DNA of 64,000 bases from CAZOWM01 sp964583615. GTDB taxonomy: Bacteria; Spirochaetota; B62-G9; DRHN01. A program made the position numbers and the translations under genes. Under the pieces are notes generated by a model. It searched no databases, was not told the origin of the DNA, and was given only the letters and a program-made list of their open reading frames with translations. The stretch is taken from the NCBI GenBank assembly GCA_964583615.1, contig CAZOWM010000016.1:3422-67421 (forward strand), written 5' to 3'. Below, in pieces: positions 16,228 to 24,844 of this stretch (positions are counted from its first letter, which is position 1; every line of letters starts with the position of its first letter).

Positions 16228-17502
16228 CTACTCTTTTTCCCTGTTTTTCTGCGGGCGAAGATACGCACCCCAGTAGCTCAGGCCGACAAAAAGCCCGCCC
16301 CCAATGATGTTTCCGATCGTCACGGGTATGAGGTTTCTCACTGCGAAGCTTCCCCAGGTAAGCGTCGCCGGATTGAAACCTTCAGGCACAGGTACGCCCG
16401 CCCACGTTTTGAGAAAGATGCCTACAGGAATGAAGTACATGTTTGCAACGCAGTGCTCGAAACCGATTGCCACGAAGGCCATTATCGGAAAGAAAATAGC
16501 AAAGATTTTTCCCACTGTCTGCCTGGCGGCAAGCGCCATCCATACTGCGAGGCACACGAGCCAGTTGCACCCGATACCGCGGACGAGAGCCTCGAAAAAT
16601 CCGAGATTGACCTTTGCGAACGCGACCCTCACCGCAGTCTGGCCCAGTGCCCCCTCTCCGGTTTTCCACAGCCCTGACGAGTAGAAGATGAGCGCGAGAA
16701 TAATTGAGCCGATGAAATTCGCGACGTAGACGAGCATCCACCGTTTTGCCATTGTGCCGAAACTGATTTCTCTGGCAAGGGTGCTCGTGACCATAAGGTT
16801 GTTCCCTGTGAACAGTTCCGCGCCGGCAATCACGACGAGCATGAGTCCCACGCTGAACACCGCCCCGCTCATGAATTTCGAAAAACCCGTTCCCAGACGG
16901 GCTGCCATGTCAAAGGTGACGGTGCTCGCGAGAAGTCCGCCAAAACCGATATAGGCTCCGGCGAGAATTCCCAGTACGAGAACCGAGAGCCACGGAGAGG
17001 TGGTTTTTGTCACACCCACTGTCCGTGCAACGGTCTGTGCGATCGTGGAAGGCGCCTTGTCTTCAATACTCGGTACGGGAAACTGGATATCCTTGAAGAT
17101 CTTTTCAAACCTCCCTATCGCCTTCTTTTCCTGAATGATTTTTCTCTGTACCGCGGTTTTTACCGTCTGTGAAATTTCATCAGGAGTAAAGGGTTTTGGG
17201 ACATAGTCCATTGCGCCGCGTTTCATCGCCTCGGCTGCGCGTCCAACGGTTGGGTAGCCGCTGATCATGACGATTGCCGAGTCAGGAGATCGACGGTCAA
17301 CCTCCTCCACGACATCCATTCCGTCGAATCCCGGCATCTTCCAGTCACAGAGGACTACGTCAAAGGATGAGTCCTCGAGCAGGCGAAGGCCCTCGCCCGG
17401 GCTGTTGGTGGTGACCACGTCAAAGCCCTCTTCCGTGAATATTTTTCTACACGATTCCAGAACAACATTCTCATCATCGATCACAAGCATCCTTTGAGTC
17501 AT
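16228..17502 (-). CDS. Response-regulator receiver domain fused to a formate/nitrite (FNT) channel
   Basis: A 424-residue fusion. Residues 1-125 are a CheY-like receiver: DDE near residue 9, phosphoacceptor Asp in VVLCDWKMPG near 53, and the conserved lysine in PKPFTPDE near 105. After a ~40-residue linker, residues ~165-420 are a complete FNT channel with six membrane segments, including AELFTGNNLM and the pore-histidine stretch GFEHCVANMYFIPVG. FNT proteins are pentameric channels for formate, nitrite or hydrosulfide with a cytoplasmic N-terminus, so the receiver would sit at the cytoplasmic mouth. AGGAGG lies 7 bases before the ATG. It is the last gene of an operon with a histidine kinase and two other receivers. 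Both parts are intact and in one frame. Confidence 0.93.
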   Translation of the reverse strand: MTQRMLVIDDENVVLESCRKIFTEEGFDVVTTNSPGEGLRLLEDSSFDVVLCDWKMPGFDGMDVVEEVDRRSPDSAIVMISGYPTVGRAAEAMKRGAMDYVPKPFTPDEISQTVKTAVQRKIIQEKKAIGRFEKIFKDIQFPVPSIEDKAPSTIAQTVARTVGVTKTTSPWLSVLVLGILAGAYIGFGGLLASTVTFDMAARLGTGFSKFMSGAVFSVGLMLVVIAGAELFTGNNLMVTSTLAREISFGTMAKRWMLVYVANFIGSIILALIFYSSGLWKTGEGALGQTAVRVAFAKVNLGFFEALVRGIGCNWLVCLAVWMALAARQTVGKIFAIFFPIMAFVAIGFEHCVANMYFIPVGIFLKTWAGVPVPEGFNPATLTWGSFAVRNLIPVTIGNIIGGGLFVGLSYWGAYLRPQKNREKE

Positions 17503-17536
17503 TCAGTAAACCTCCTGCGAAAAATGATAAATACTG

Positions 17537-18163
17537 TCACCAGATCTCTGCACTGAGTTTTTGTATCAGCCACCTTTTTTGGCTGTCGGTGAGTTTTCCC
17601 ACGTGCTCCTCGATCCACGCAATGTCACCGGTGAGGATCGCGAGTTTTTCCGGCGAAGTGAGACCGTATTCCTCGAGAGTGTCCGCACCGTTGTAATAGA
17701 GACTTTCCGCAAAGCTGCTATCCACTGCGGCACGCTCCAGCACCTTGATAACTTCATCCTTGTGCACGAGCGTTTGCTCCTCCGGTTGCTTTGTCGCGGA
17801 GATGTCGAGTGCAGCCTTCACCGCTTCGACGAGTTCCTCAGGTGTAAAGGGTTTCTCGATATAGTCGGTGGCGCCCAATTTCATCGCCTGAACCGCAGAC
17901 TGCACCGTCGCATACCCGGTAATAATTACCACGGTTGCGGAAGGTCTTGCCCGCTTTATGTCACGCAGGACACGCATGCCTCCGATTTCCGGCATTCTTA
18001 TATCCGTAAGCACGAGATCGTACTCTTTCTGTATCGCAAGATCAAGCCCTTTTCTGCTGCTTATTGCAGTGTCCACCTCGAACTGTTCCTGAGTAAGGAT
18101 TTTGTGCACGCTGTCAAGTACTATCTGTTCGTCGTCAATTACAAGAACCTTAATTTTTTCCAT
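17537..18163 (-). CDS. Response regulator: receiver plus small helical C-terminal domain, not DNA-binding
   Basis: A 208-residue protein. The N-terminal receiver (residues 1-120) has DDEQIVLDS, phosphoacceptor Asp in VLTDIRMPE near 53, VVIITGYA and EKPFTPEE. The C-terminal ~75 residues are helical (SFAESLYYNGADTLEEYGLTSPEKLAILTGD, then IEEHVGKLTDSQKRWL) and do not look like a helix-turn-helix output; the 'YGL..EE..AL..GD' pattern recalls small Nif11/Os_C-like domains seen in other proteins. It overlaps the upstream single-domain receiver by 14 bases and is 34 bases from the receiver-channel fusion, so it is translated in the same operon. Its start has AAAGGAG upstream. Output mechanism unknown. 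Confidence 0.85.
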   Translation of the reverse strand: MEKIKVLVIDDEQIVLDSVHKILTQEQFEVDTAISSRKGLDLAIQKEYDLVLTDIRMPEIGGMRVLRDIKRARPSATVVIITGYATVQSAVQAMKLGATDYIEKPFTPEELVEAVKAALDISATKQPEEQTLVHKDEVIKVLERAAVDSSFAESLYYNGADTLEEYGLTSPEKLAILTGDIAWIEEHVGKLTDSQKRWLIQKLSAEIW

Positions 18164-18551
18164 GTTTTTCGCTCCTTTTTAATACATTCTGAACTGCCGC
18201 GAGAAGTTCATCGGGTGTGAAAGGTTTGGGGATAAACTCGCGTGCTCCCCTCTTTTTCAATTCCTGAATCGTGTCGGAGGTGGGATATCCGCTCATGACC
18301 AGTATCGGAAGTTCCGGCCAATCGTCTAGCGGCCATTTCTCCCGTATCTTTTTCAGGATATATACCCCGTCTTTTTCAGGCATTTTCACATCCATGACCA
18401 TGAGATCGAAATATTTTTTTTCCAGCTGTTCAATTGCATCTTGGGCATTTGAAACGAGCGTGACCTTCAGTTGTTCCGCTTCGAGCACCCGTTTGCAGCT
18501 GTCGAGGACGATTTTATCGTCATCAACGATAAGTACCTTCTTTTTTTTCAC
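18150..18551 (-). CDS. Single-domain response regulator
   Basis: About 133 residues forming a lone receiver: KKKKVLIVDDDKIVLDS, phosphoacceptor Asp in LMVMDVKMPEKDG, ILVMSGYP and the conserved lysine in PKPFTPDE. I set the start at the second of two tandem GTG codons (18551), five bases after GGAGGA; a longer frame to 18665 would lie entirely inside the kinase gene. It overlaps the kinase 3' end by 29 bases. Without an output domain it may shuttle phosphoryl groups or compete with the other two receivers. The three receivers share very similar KPFTP(D/E)E ends and probably arose by duplication. Confidence 0.85.
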   Translation of the reverse strand: MKKKKVLIVDDDKIVLDSCKRVLEAEQLKVTLVSNAQDAIEQLEKKYFDLMVMDVKMPEKDGVYILKKIREKWPLDDWPELPILVMSGYPTSDTIQELKKRGAREFIPKPFTPDELLAAVQNVLKRSEKHGKN

Positions 18552-20481
18552 CACTTTCCTCCAAAGGCAGCCAGATGGTAAATGTACTCCCCTTGTTGAC
18601 CTCGCTCTGTACGCGTATTGTGCCTCCGTGCCGTTCGATGATCCCGTAGGATACCGCAAGTCCAAGTCCTGTTCCCTCTCCTACATCCTTTGTTGTGAAA
18701 AATGGATCGAACAGTCGGGTGAGATTTTCTTTTGAAATGCCGCATCCGGTATCGGTGATCGAAATTTCAATGCCGTCCTGTTCGGTTTTTCCCTTTGAAA
18801 TGCTGAAACCGGTTTTTACCTTGATGGAACCGCCTGGCTCGGTTGCGTCGATTGAATTGATGATCATGTTCAGAAGCACGCTCTGGAGCTGATTGCGGTC
18901 AACGGTACGCACGGGGAGCCCTTCCGTGGGAATGAACTCGAGCGAAAGCCCTTTCACAAGGGCCTGATTGTCGACAAGCGCTATGGCTGACCGCACGAGC
19001 TTATTGATATCGGTTGGCTCGGGCTCAAGTACGGTTTGCCGGGAAAAGTCGAGCAGTCCCTTGACGATGGCGCGGACCCGCTCCGTCTCTTTTGCGATGG
19101 TTTGGAGATCTGTTCGCACATCCTCTTCGAGATCCTTCCGCCTGAGGAGCATATGAGTAAATGTGAGTACTCCTGTGAGCGGGTTGTTGATCTCGTGTGC
19201 CACTCCCGCTGCGAGCCTTCCGATGCTCGCCTGCTTTTCAGACTGGAGAAGTTTGCTTTCGCTTTCTGCCTGCCGTCTCCTGTCGCGCTCCCGGATTGAG
19301 GAGAGCATTTCCGAAAACGTCTTCTGTAAAACGCCGATCTCATTTTTTGAAACAGGGCCGATATTCGGCCTGAGGTTTCCGCCTGAAACCTCCATGCTCG
19401 CCTGAATGAGCTGGCGAACAGGATGCATGATACGGTTTGCCATGAGAAATCCGAAGCCCACTGCGACGATCACTCCCGCCAGGGTGATGAGGATGAAAAC
19501 AGACAGTAAATTCCGTTGCACGTCCGTGTATTTTTCCTCGAGCACACCGACGTAGAGAATTCCCACACGATCACCGTTGATGTCGATAATCGGCTCGTAT
19601 GAGGTGATATACCAGTCACTCACCACGAACGCACGGTCGGTCCATACTTCGCCGTTGATGAGCACTTGATCACGCACCTGCTTAGAAACTCTCGTACCGA
19701 TGGCTCGATTCCCCTCAGGGGTGAGCACATTCGTTGATATTCTGAGATCCTTGAAGAATATGGTTGCAGTCCCGATGCTTCTTCCCTTATAGGTCTCATG
19801 CTGGAATACGGTCTCCCGTACCGTGTCGACGATTTCCCTGCTCCTGTTCAGGAGAATACCCCCATAGAGAACACCGATGAGCTCGTGGTTTTCATAAAGA
19901 GGTATGCCTGCTGCGAGGGCCATTCCTGATGTTTCCTCTTCCTCTTCTCTCGGTGCGGCCATTGGAGTGTCCAGGAGCTTTATCCTCGCCTTATTGGCAA
20001 GTTCGGGATTTTCCTCGATAAGAAATTCCCGTTCGAGGATAACCGTTCCCTCAACAGAGGTTCCGTATTTGAACACATGCTCCGTAATGGGGTTTTTCTC
20101 ACTGCTTTCCTCGGAAGGATTCACGTGCGGACCGATCCTGCAGAGTGTGTTTCCGTCAAGGGTCACAATACCTAAAAAATCGAGCCCCGTCTGCTGTGCT
20201 ATACTCCTCAGCTTTGCGATCAGCGGTGGTCTATCCCTCTTCAAGAGGTGTGAGCGGAATTCACCGTCGAGCGTTGCAATATTCAGCGCTGTCTTTACGG
20301 AGCTTATTCGGGAGAGGTAAATTTCCCGTGCCGCGTTTAAATCGAGGCTTATACGCGTTGTCGCTTCGTTCAGAACCGACTTGAAGAGGAGCTGACTTCC
20401 GACGAAGAGTGAGACGATGCCCACGAAGAGAGAAACGCTCAGAAAGCTGATAATGAGCTTTGATCGTGTTGTATAGAGCAC
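18523..20481 (-). CDS. Membrane sensor histidine kinase (Cache-type sensor, HAMP, HisKA, HATPase)
   Basis: A 652-residue kinase starting with GTG. A first transmembrane helix (residues ~8-30) is followed by a ~280-residue periplasmic region with single-Cache character (DFLGIVTLDGNTLCRIGPHV; GVLYGGILLNRS; GDRVGILYVGVLEEKYTD), a second helix near 325-350 (LITLAGVIVAVGFGFLMAN), HAMP, then HisKA with the phosphorylated His in GVAHEINNPL near 425, and HATPase boxes NMIINSIDA, DTGCGI and GEGTGLGLAVSYGI. The DTGCGI/FFTTK type is NtrB/AtoS-like. It heads an operon with three receiver proteins, the last fused to a formate channel, so it probably senses a small extracytoplasmic carboxylate or related ligand; that is inference from context. 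Confidence 0.9.
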   Translation of the reverse strand: MLYTTRSKLIISFLSVSLFVGIVSLFVGSQLLFKSVLNEATTRISLDLNAAREIYLSRISSVKTALNIATLDGEFRSHLLKRDRPPLIAKLRSIAQQTGLDFLGIVTLDGNTLCRIGPHVNPSEESSEKNPITEHVFKYGTSVEGTVILEREFLIEENPELANKARIKLLDTPMAAPREEEEETSGMALAAGIPLYENHELIGVLYGGILLNRSREIVDTVRETVFQHETYKGRSIGTATIFFKDLRISTNVLTPEGNRAIGTRVSKQVRDQVLINGEVWTDRAFVVSDWYITSYEPIIDINGDRVGILYVGVLEEKYTDVQRNLLSVFILITLAGVIVAVGFGFLMANRIMHPVRQLIQASMEVSGGNLRPNIGPVSKNEIGVLQKTFSEMLSSIRERDRRRQAESESKLLQSEKQASIGRLAAGVAHEINNPLTGVLTFTHMLLRRKDLEEDVRTDLQTIAKETERVRAIVKGLLDFSRQTVLEPEPTDINKLVRSAIALVDNQALVKGLSLEFIPTEGLPVRTVDRNQLQSVLLNMIINSIDATEPGGSIKVKTGFSISKGKTEQDGIEISITDTGCGISKENLTRLFDPFFTTKDVGEGTGLGLAVSYGIIERHGGTIRVQSEVNKGSTFTIWLPLEESGEKKEGTYR

Positions 20482-20522
20482 TGTGCGGTCCTTGAATTGC
20501 GGGAATACACAACCCTTAGTTT

Positions 20523-20551
20523 TTTATAACACTGTTTTATTTTGTTGTCAA
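20523..20551 (-). promoter_or_regulatory. Promoter of the histidine kinase / receiver / channel operon
   Basis: On the minus strand, TTGACA (20546-20551) and TATAAA (20523-20528) are separated by 17 bases, and the pair lies 42 bases upstream of the kinase GTG. This is close to consensus. The -35 box overlaps a perfect palindrome. Confidence 0.65.
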
Positions 20552-20561
20552 TCGATTGACA
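20546..20561. promoter_or_regulatory. Perfect 16-bp palindrome, probable operator (Rex-like)
   Basis: TGTCAATCGATTGACA is a perfect inverted repeat overlapping the -35 box of the kinase operon promoter. With the base on each side it resembles the TTGTnAAnnnnTTnACAA pattern of Rex, the NADH/NAD+ sensing repressor, though with mismatches. Another dimeric regulator is equally possible. No rex gene is in the window. Confidence 0.4.
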
Positions 20562-20717
20562 TCTTTTTCACATGGACGCTACACAAAAAGGATAAAGAAT
20601 ACAATAGGATGTTATAATAGATGAGGCATGAAACCCGCAATATTAAATCATTGGTTTCAAGATAATGAGAGCTTGGCGTTATGAGTAATTGAAGGATGAT
20701 TGAATTAATAAACGGGG

Positions 20718-21194
20718 TCATTTATCATTCAGCGCATTGATAAACTCTTTTTCCAGTATATTTATCGTTTTTTGCATACATTCGGATAGAGAATTTCCGA
20801 GACCGATTTGATGCGGTTGCACTCCCAAGATGTATATATCGGTATCAATGTGCATCTTTATATATTCGGTCAATTTGACCAGGGAAATGTCGTGGGTTGT
20901 GAGTCCGTGATCGATAAGATCTATTGGCTTCATTATACTATACTCACCGGGTTCCCCATTGAAATGTATGGCATCGATAATGATAAGTGTATCTGGGTTT
21001 ATTTGAATGATTTTTCCCAAATAGTTTTCCGGTGTATTTTCTCCGTTGATGCACACCGCATTCACATTGTTTTTTATCTTCTCGATGAGGAATGGACCAA
21101 TTCCGTCATCTCCACGTAAGGTATTTCCAATTCCAAAGAGTGCGATCTTGCCTTTAATAATTCGATTCAGACTATAGTTTCTATTTTTTTTCAT
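20718..21194 (-). CDS. Hydrogenase maturation endopeptidase (HycI/HyaD family)
   Basis: A 158-residue protease that trims the C-terminus of the [NiFe] large subunit after nickel insertion. The family start LFGIGNTLRGDDGIGPFL (nickel-binding first acidic residue in GDDG) is near residue 20, with the later acidic position in IIIDAIHFNGEPG near 75 and a histidine in DIYILGVQPHQIGLG near 135. It is the last gene of the hydrogenase operon, 42 bases after the NuoI-like gene, and its natural substrate is most likely the large subunit at 21.8-23.0 kb. No other hyp maturation genes are in the window, so they must lie elsewhere. Confidence 0.85.
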   Translation of the reverse strand: MKKNRNYSLNRIIKGKIALFGIGNTLRGDDGIGPFLIEKIKNNVNAVCINGENTPENYLGKIIQINPDTLIIIDAIHFNGEPGEYSIMKPIDLIDHGLTTHDISLVKLTEYIKMHIDTDIYILGVQPHQIGLGNSLSECMQKTINILEKEFINALNDK

Positions 21195-21236
21195 TGTTCG
21201 ATGTTATGACGATTGATTGAATTTTCAGACTGCAAT

Positions 21237-21845
21237 TTATTGAGTAGTGAGTGTGGTTTCGCGTCTATGACGAGCGCAAAGCATTTTAGTTCTGTCGGAT
21301 CGCCCATAATCCTTTGAAGCCGCTATTAGATTTTCATCGATGACTCTCAGACTCTTGAGGCGGGAAAGGTACAAAGTAGGATTCGAAAATGTCAGCTCGC
21401 CAATTTTTTCTGAGATCCACTTGAGGTGGTCCTTACATGCGATAACTTCACCACAGATTTCACAAAGCTCAAGGTCTTTTTCGATTGTCTCCTCTGCCAG
21501 TGTACGATCAAAGAATGCAAGATCCCATTCGTTGGATAGTTTGATTCCTTCGTTGTCTGCGATGCACGCGGCTTCGCATGACCCGCAGAAGATACACGTA
21601 TCGGTATAATGGATCATTATCCTTTTTGGATTTTGTGGGTCAGGTATATCTCTGTGGTCAATGGCTTCAACAGGACACACGGCTTCGCATGCCAGACACC
21701 CGACGCATTTATCAGGATTAAATTTCGGTTGACCTCTGAAGTTTTGGTGTGGAGTATGCGGTTTGTAAGGAAACTTTGTCGTATAGGGTCCTGTGATGAG
21801 GGCCTTTATTGCTTCGAGAAGTTCTCTTATTTTTGGCAGTTTCAT
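21237..21845 (-). CDS. Group 4 [NiFe] hydrogenase NuoI-like ferredoxin subunit
   Basis: A 202-residue subunit with two [4Fe-4S] motifs: CVGCLACEAVCP near residue 45 and CIFCGSCEAAC near 85. The C-terminal part has an extra CEICGE ... ACKDHLKW segment followed by SNPTLYLSRLKSL, as in HycF/HyfH/EchF-type subunits rather than complex I NuoI. It would wire electrons from ferredoxin or the Hyd module to the small subunit. Its ATG overlaps the stop of the large-subunit gene (ATGA), indicating coupling. Confidence 0.88.
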   Translation of the reverse strand: MKLPKIRELLEAIKALITGPYTTKFPYKPHTPHQNFRGQPKFNPDKCVGCLACEAVCPVEAIDHRDIPDPQNPKRIMIHYTDTCIFCGSCEAACIADNEGIKLSNEWDLAFFDRTLAEETIEKDLELCEICGEVIACKDHLKWISEKIGELTFSNPTLYLSRLKSLRVIDENLIAASKDYGRSDRTKMLCARHRRETTLTTQ

Positions 21846-23026
21846 TTAATTCTCATCTTCCTTTTGATTATTTCAGTTTTTTGCTGAGACAAGCGAATAA
21901 GATCCTTTCCACTATAGATTTTTTTCCCTTTTTCGTTTCTGACAGCTATTCTTTCAGTACAGCAGTAGCACGGATCGATTGATGCAAGGATGATCGCGGC
22001 ATCAGAGATTGTTTCCCCGATAACTGTTGAGTTGCATGTCGGAAGATTCATAAATGTTGGAGCACGTACTTTATGGCGCGCGGGCCTATTCGTACCATCA
22101 CTTCTCACATAGTGAAAGGTCTCTCCACGCGGTGCTTCATGAGCACCGATTCCCTCACCTGGAGGAATATCCGCAATATTTAAATCAATTTCTCCCTCAG
22201 GAAGGTTCTTGAGGCAGGTTTTCATGATCTTGATCGATTCAAATACTTCCAAGACACGAACGACGACTTTATCGAAGACATCACCATTTTCAGCGACAAT
22301 CATATCCCAATCGATCTGATCGTATGCACCATAAGGGGCATCTTTACGTACATCCTTTGCCACCCCCGATGCTCGGGATGTCGGTCCCAAAGCACAGTAG
22401 TCGATTGCATCCTCTTTTGTAAGTATTCCGATACCTTTTAATCGTACATGCAGAACAGGATCATCAACAATTGCCTTCTTCAACCTGTTCAGTGTGGGGA
22501 TGATGGAGTCGATTTTTTTAACTGCAGACGGTATGTCATCAGGATTGATATCCCGTCTTACACCGCCTGGTTTAAACATAGCGTAGTTGTTTCTGTTTCC
22601 GGATAGTATTTCCATCACATCCAATATCTCTTCCCTGAGCTTCCAAACCCACATGTACACGGTGTTATAACCGAGGAAGTGCCCCGCAAGTCCCAGCCAC
22701 AGCAGATGTGAGTGTATACGTTCGCCCTCGGCTATTATTGTTCTTATATATTTCGCTCTTGGGGGGACCTCGACAGGGATAATATCCTCTACAGCACGGG
22801 TGTAAGCAAAAGGGTGTGATGTGGAGCAGATGCCGCAGATCCTTTCGATTACAAAGGTGGATTGATCAAAGGTTTTCCTTTCGGATAGCTTCTCAATTCC
22901 TCTATGGTTGTATCCGATATTTACATCGATATCAACAACCGTTTCACCGTCAACGGTCAGCCTAAAAAATTCAGGTTCTTCCTGGAGTGGGTGATACGGT
23001 CCAATGGGAATAACAGATTTTGCCAT
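21842..23026 (-). CDS. Group 4 [NiFe] hydrogenase catalytic large subunit (NuoD-like)
   Basis: A 394-residue catalytic subunit. All four nickel-ligand cysteines are present: RICGICSTSHPFAY near residue 65 and DPCYCCTER near 360, so it is a hydrogenase rather than a complex I NuoD, which has lost them. Other group 4 features are VDIDVNIGYNHRGIEKL near the N-terminus and AEGERIHSHLLWLGLAGH. The C-terminus continues ~30 residues past the DPCxxC, leaving a tail that the adjacent protease could remove. It starts directly after the NuoC-like stop. The architecture with NuoH-, NuoB-, NuoC- and NuoI-like partners and Mrp genes nearby is that of Mbh/Mfh-type membrane hydrogenases. Confidence 0.93.
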   Translation of the reverse strand: MAKSVIPIGPYHPLQEEPEFFRLTVDGETVVDIDVNIGYNHRGIEKLSERKTFDQSTFVIERICGICSTSHPFAYTRAVEDIIPVEVPPRAKYIRTIIAEGERIHSHLLWLGLAGHFLGYNTVYMWVWKLREEILDVMEILSGNRNNYAMFKPGGVRRDINPDDIPSAVKKIDSIIPTLNRLKKAIVDDPVLHVRLKGIGILTKEDAIDYCALGPTSRASGVAKDVRKDAPYGAYDQIDWDMIVAENGDVFDKVVVRVLEVFESIKIMKTCLKNLPEGEIDLNIADIPPGEGIGAHEAPRGETFHYVRSDGTNRPARHKVRAPTFMNLPTCNSTVIGETISDAAIILASIDPCYCCTERIAVRNEKGKKIYSGKDLIRLSQQKTEIIKRKMRIK

Positions 23027-23500
23027 TTATACACCCCTGTCACGTATTGCAGTTTTATCCCACTCTGTATAATCCCGCCTAAGCGGGTACACTCCTTCGG
23101 GCCAATCCTCAGAAAGCAGTAGACGCCGTAAATCAGGGTGTCCCCTGAACTCAACTCCCAGTATTTCGTGTATTTCTCTCTCTATCCAGTTTGCTCCCTT
23201 GAATACCGGTGCAAGAGAGTTAATCACAGGTTTTTCCCTTTTCAGTTTTACACGTAATGAGATGAGGAGGTTTATGTACTCAATTGAAAAGTGATAGAGA
23301 ATCTCGATATGCAACCGCGTATCAACACCGGAAGCGATATTGAACCGGGCTTTCAGATCTTTGAAGAGATAGGTTGCGCATCTTTCGAGGGATTCTGGTT
23401 TGATTTCCACATACACTCTTTTTTCAGATTTGTCAAAGATATTTGTGATATCATCCTTGAATCTTTTCTTCAGATCATCGATTATCTCATTGCGTGTCAT
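23027..23500 (-). CDS. Group 4 hydrogenase NuoC-like (30 kDa) subunit
   Basis: A 157-residue subunit matching the respiratory-chain 30 kDa family: NWIEREIHEILGVEFRGHPDLRRLLLSEDW is the typical C-terminal signature. The start is the ATG at 23500 (MTRNEI), which overlaps the NuoB-like stop as ATGA and has AAAGGG upstream; a longer frame to 23569 would run inside the neighbour. It docks the large subunit onto the membrane arm. Confidence 0.88.
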   Translation of the reverse strand: MTRNEIIDDLKKRFKDDITNIFDKSEKRVYVEIKPESLERCATYLFKDLKARFNIASGVDTRLHIEILYHFSIEYINLLISLRVKLKREKPVINSLAPVFKGANWIEREIHEILGVEFRGHPDLRRLLLSEDWPEGVYPLRRDYTEWDKTAIRDRGV

Positions 23501-23922
23501 AGATTTCCCTTTATTTTCTCTATAAGTTTCACCGCTCCTGATATGATTGCTTCCGGTTTTGGGGGGCACCCCGGGATATATGCGTCAACAGGGACGATCT
23601 TATCAAGTGGAACAGGACAATTGTAACTGTAGATGAACATCCCCCTTGACAAAGAACATTCTCCGATCGCAACCACCAGACAGGGTTTTGGAGCTTGCTC
23701 ATAAAGTCTCTTAAGCCTGACAGCTGATTTTCTGTTGCATGAACCTGTAACCAGTATCACATCTGCATGTTTTATACTCGGGGCCAGAAGCATTCCGAAC
23801 CGTTCAATATCGAAGCGTGGCGTAAGACAATCCAGTACCTCAATGTCACAGTTATTACAACTTCCAGTTGAGAAGTGAAACACCCATGGTGATTTTAACA
23901 AAGCCCTTAATGTCAATTTCAT
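23497..23922 (-). CDS. Group 4 [NiFe] hydrogenase small subunit (NuoB-like)
   Basis: A 141-residue small subunit holding the proximal [4Fe-4S] cluster. Ligands are seen in GSCNNCDIEV near residue 20, TGSCNRKS near 65, and IGECS and GCPPKPEAI further on, the pattern of NuoB/EchC/MbhJ. It is short, as in Mbh and Ech enzymes, and lacks the long C-terminal cluster region of uptake hydrogenases. It is one base from the NuoH-like stop and overlaps the NuoC-like start. Confidence 0.9.
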   Translation of the reverse strand: MKLTLRALLKSPWVFHFSTGSCNNCDIEVLDCLTPRFDIERFGMLLAPSIKHADVILVTGSCNRKSAVRLKRLYEQAPKPCLVVAIGECSLSRGMFIYSYNCPVPLDKIVPVDAYIPGCPPKPEAIISGAVKLIEKIKGNL

Positions 23923-23923
23923 T

Positions 23924-24844
23924 TCACTTTCCTAAAACAGCTAATATCACTGCGATGACTGCTACACCTGTCACGGGACCCCAGAAAAACCTCATTGCCT
24001 GATCGATTCGAAGACGTGGATTCGTATTCCGAATGAGCGTTATAACCAACAGAAGAATGATATACTTGATTGCACTGTAAAGAATATGTATTCCGTCAAA
24101 ATTTAAGCCTCCAAGAAAGAGAATGATCAGGAAAAATGGCAGGGTGAACAAGAGCATATTCTTCATGAGCCGAAAAATCGCAAGTCCAGTTCCAGAATAT
24201 TCTACCATTGGTCCCGCGATAATCTCTGTTTCGGCCTCTGGACTATCAAATGGAACGAGCCCCAGTTTTGCCTGAATGACTGCAATACAGACAAAAAGAG
24301 CAAGTATCCCTGACGCATATGTGGCAAAAGCACCATTCTGTGCTTGATAACTAATGATATCCTCCAATCTCAGCGAAAAACCGGATTTTATGATCGGAAC
24401 CAGAATCGCGAGAATGAACGGCAGTTCATATCCGAGAAGGAGTTTTATTTCTCTCGATGCACCGACTCTTGAAAGCGGATTTCCCGACGCAAACCCCCCA
24501 ATCATAATGCTGATTGAAGGGATTGCCAGTAAGTAGAAGATAACGATTATGTCACCCAAGAAGCTGTTGGACATGTTGTTGTTGTTTACCCACAGAAGGG
24601 TTGATACAACAACAACACTGCTGAAGCCGATCAACGGTGCCACTAAAAACACTGTTTTTGACGCACCTTTCGGAATAAGGGTTTCCTTCCCCATTAATTT
24701 TAATATATCAAAAACCGGTTGGAAGAAGGGAGGACCTTTTCTGTACTGAATGCGCGCGGTGACTTTTCGATCTATCCAGCTCGCAATGAGTCCAATAATG
24801 GCTGTGAGGATAAAACCGTATACAATGAGATATATTACATACAT
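23924..24844 (-). CDS. Membrane hydrogenase NuoH-like subunit
   Basis: A 306-residue integral membrane protein with about eight hydrophobic segments that anchors the hydrogenase and forms the quinone-site remnant and ion path. Conserved features are SWIDRKVTARIQYRKGPPFFQPVFDILK at the N-terminus (an RKG-PP type loop), GASREIKLLLGYELPFILA and FDSPEAETEIIAGPMVEYSG, the acidic loop typical of NuoH/EchB/MbhM/HyfC. Its start overlaps the ferredoxin stop by one base. Confidence 0.9.
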   Translation of the reverse strand: MYVIYLIVYGFILTAIIGLIASWIDRKVTARIQYRKGPPFFQPVFDILKLMGKETLIPKGASKTVFLVAPLIGFSSVVVVSTLLWVNNNNMSNSFLGDIIVIFYLLAIPSISIMIGGFASGNPLSRVGASREIKLLLGYELPFILAILVPIIKSGFSLRLEDIISYQAQNGAFATYASGILALFVCIAVIQAKLGLVPFDSPEAETEIIAGPMVEYSGTGLAIFRLMKNMLLFTLPFFLIILFLGGLNFDGIHILYSAIKYIILLLVITLIRNTNPRLRIDQAMRFFWGPVTGVAVIAVILAVLGK

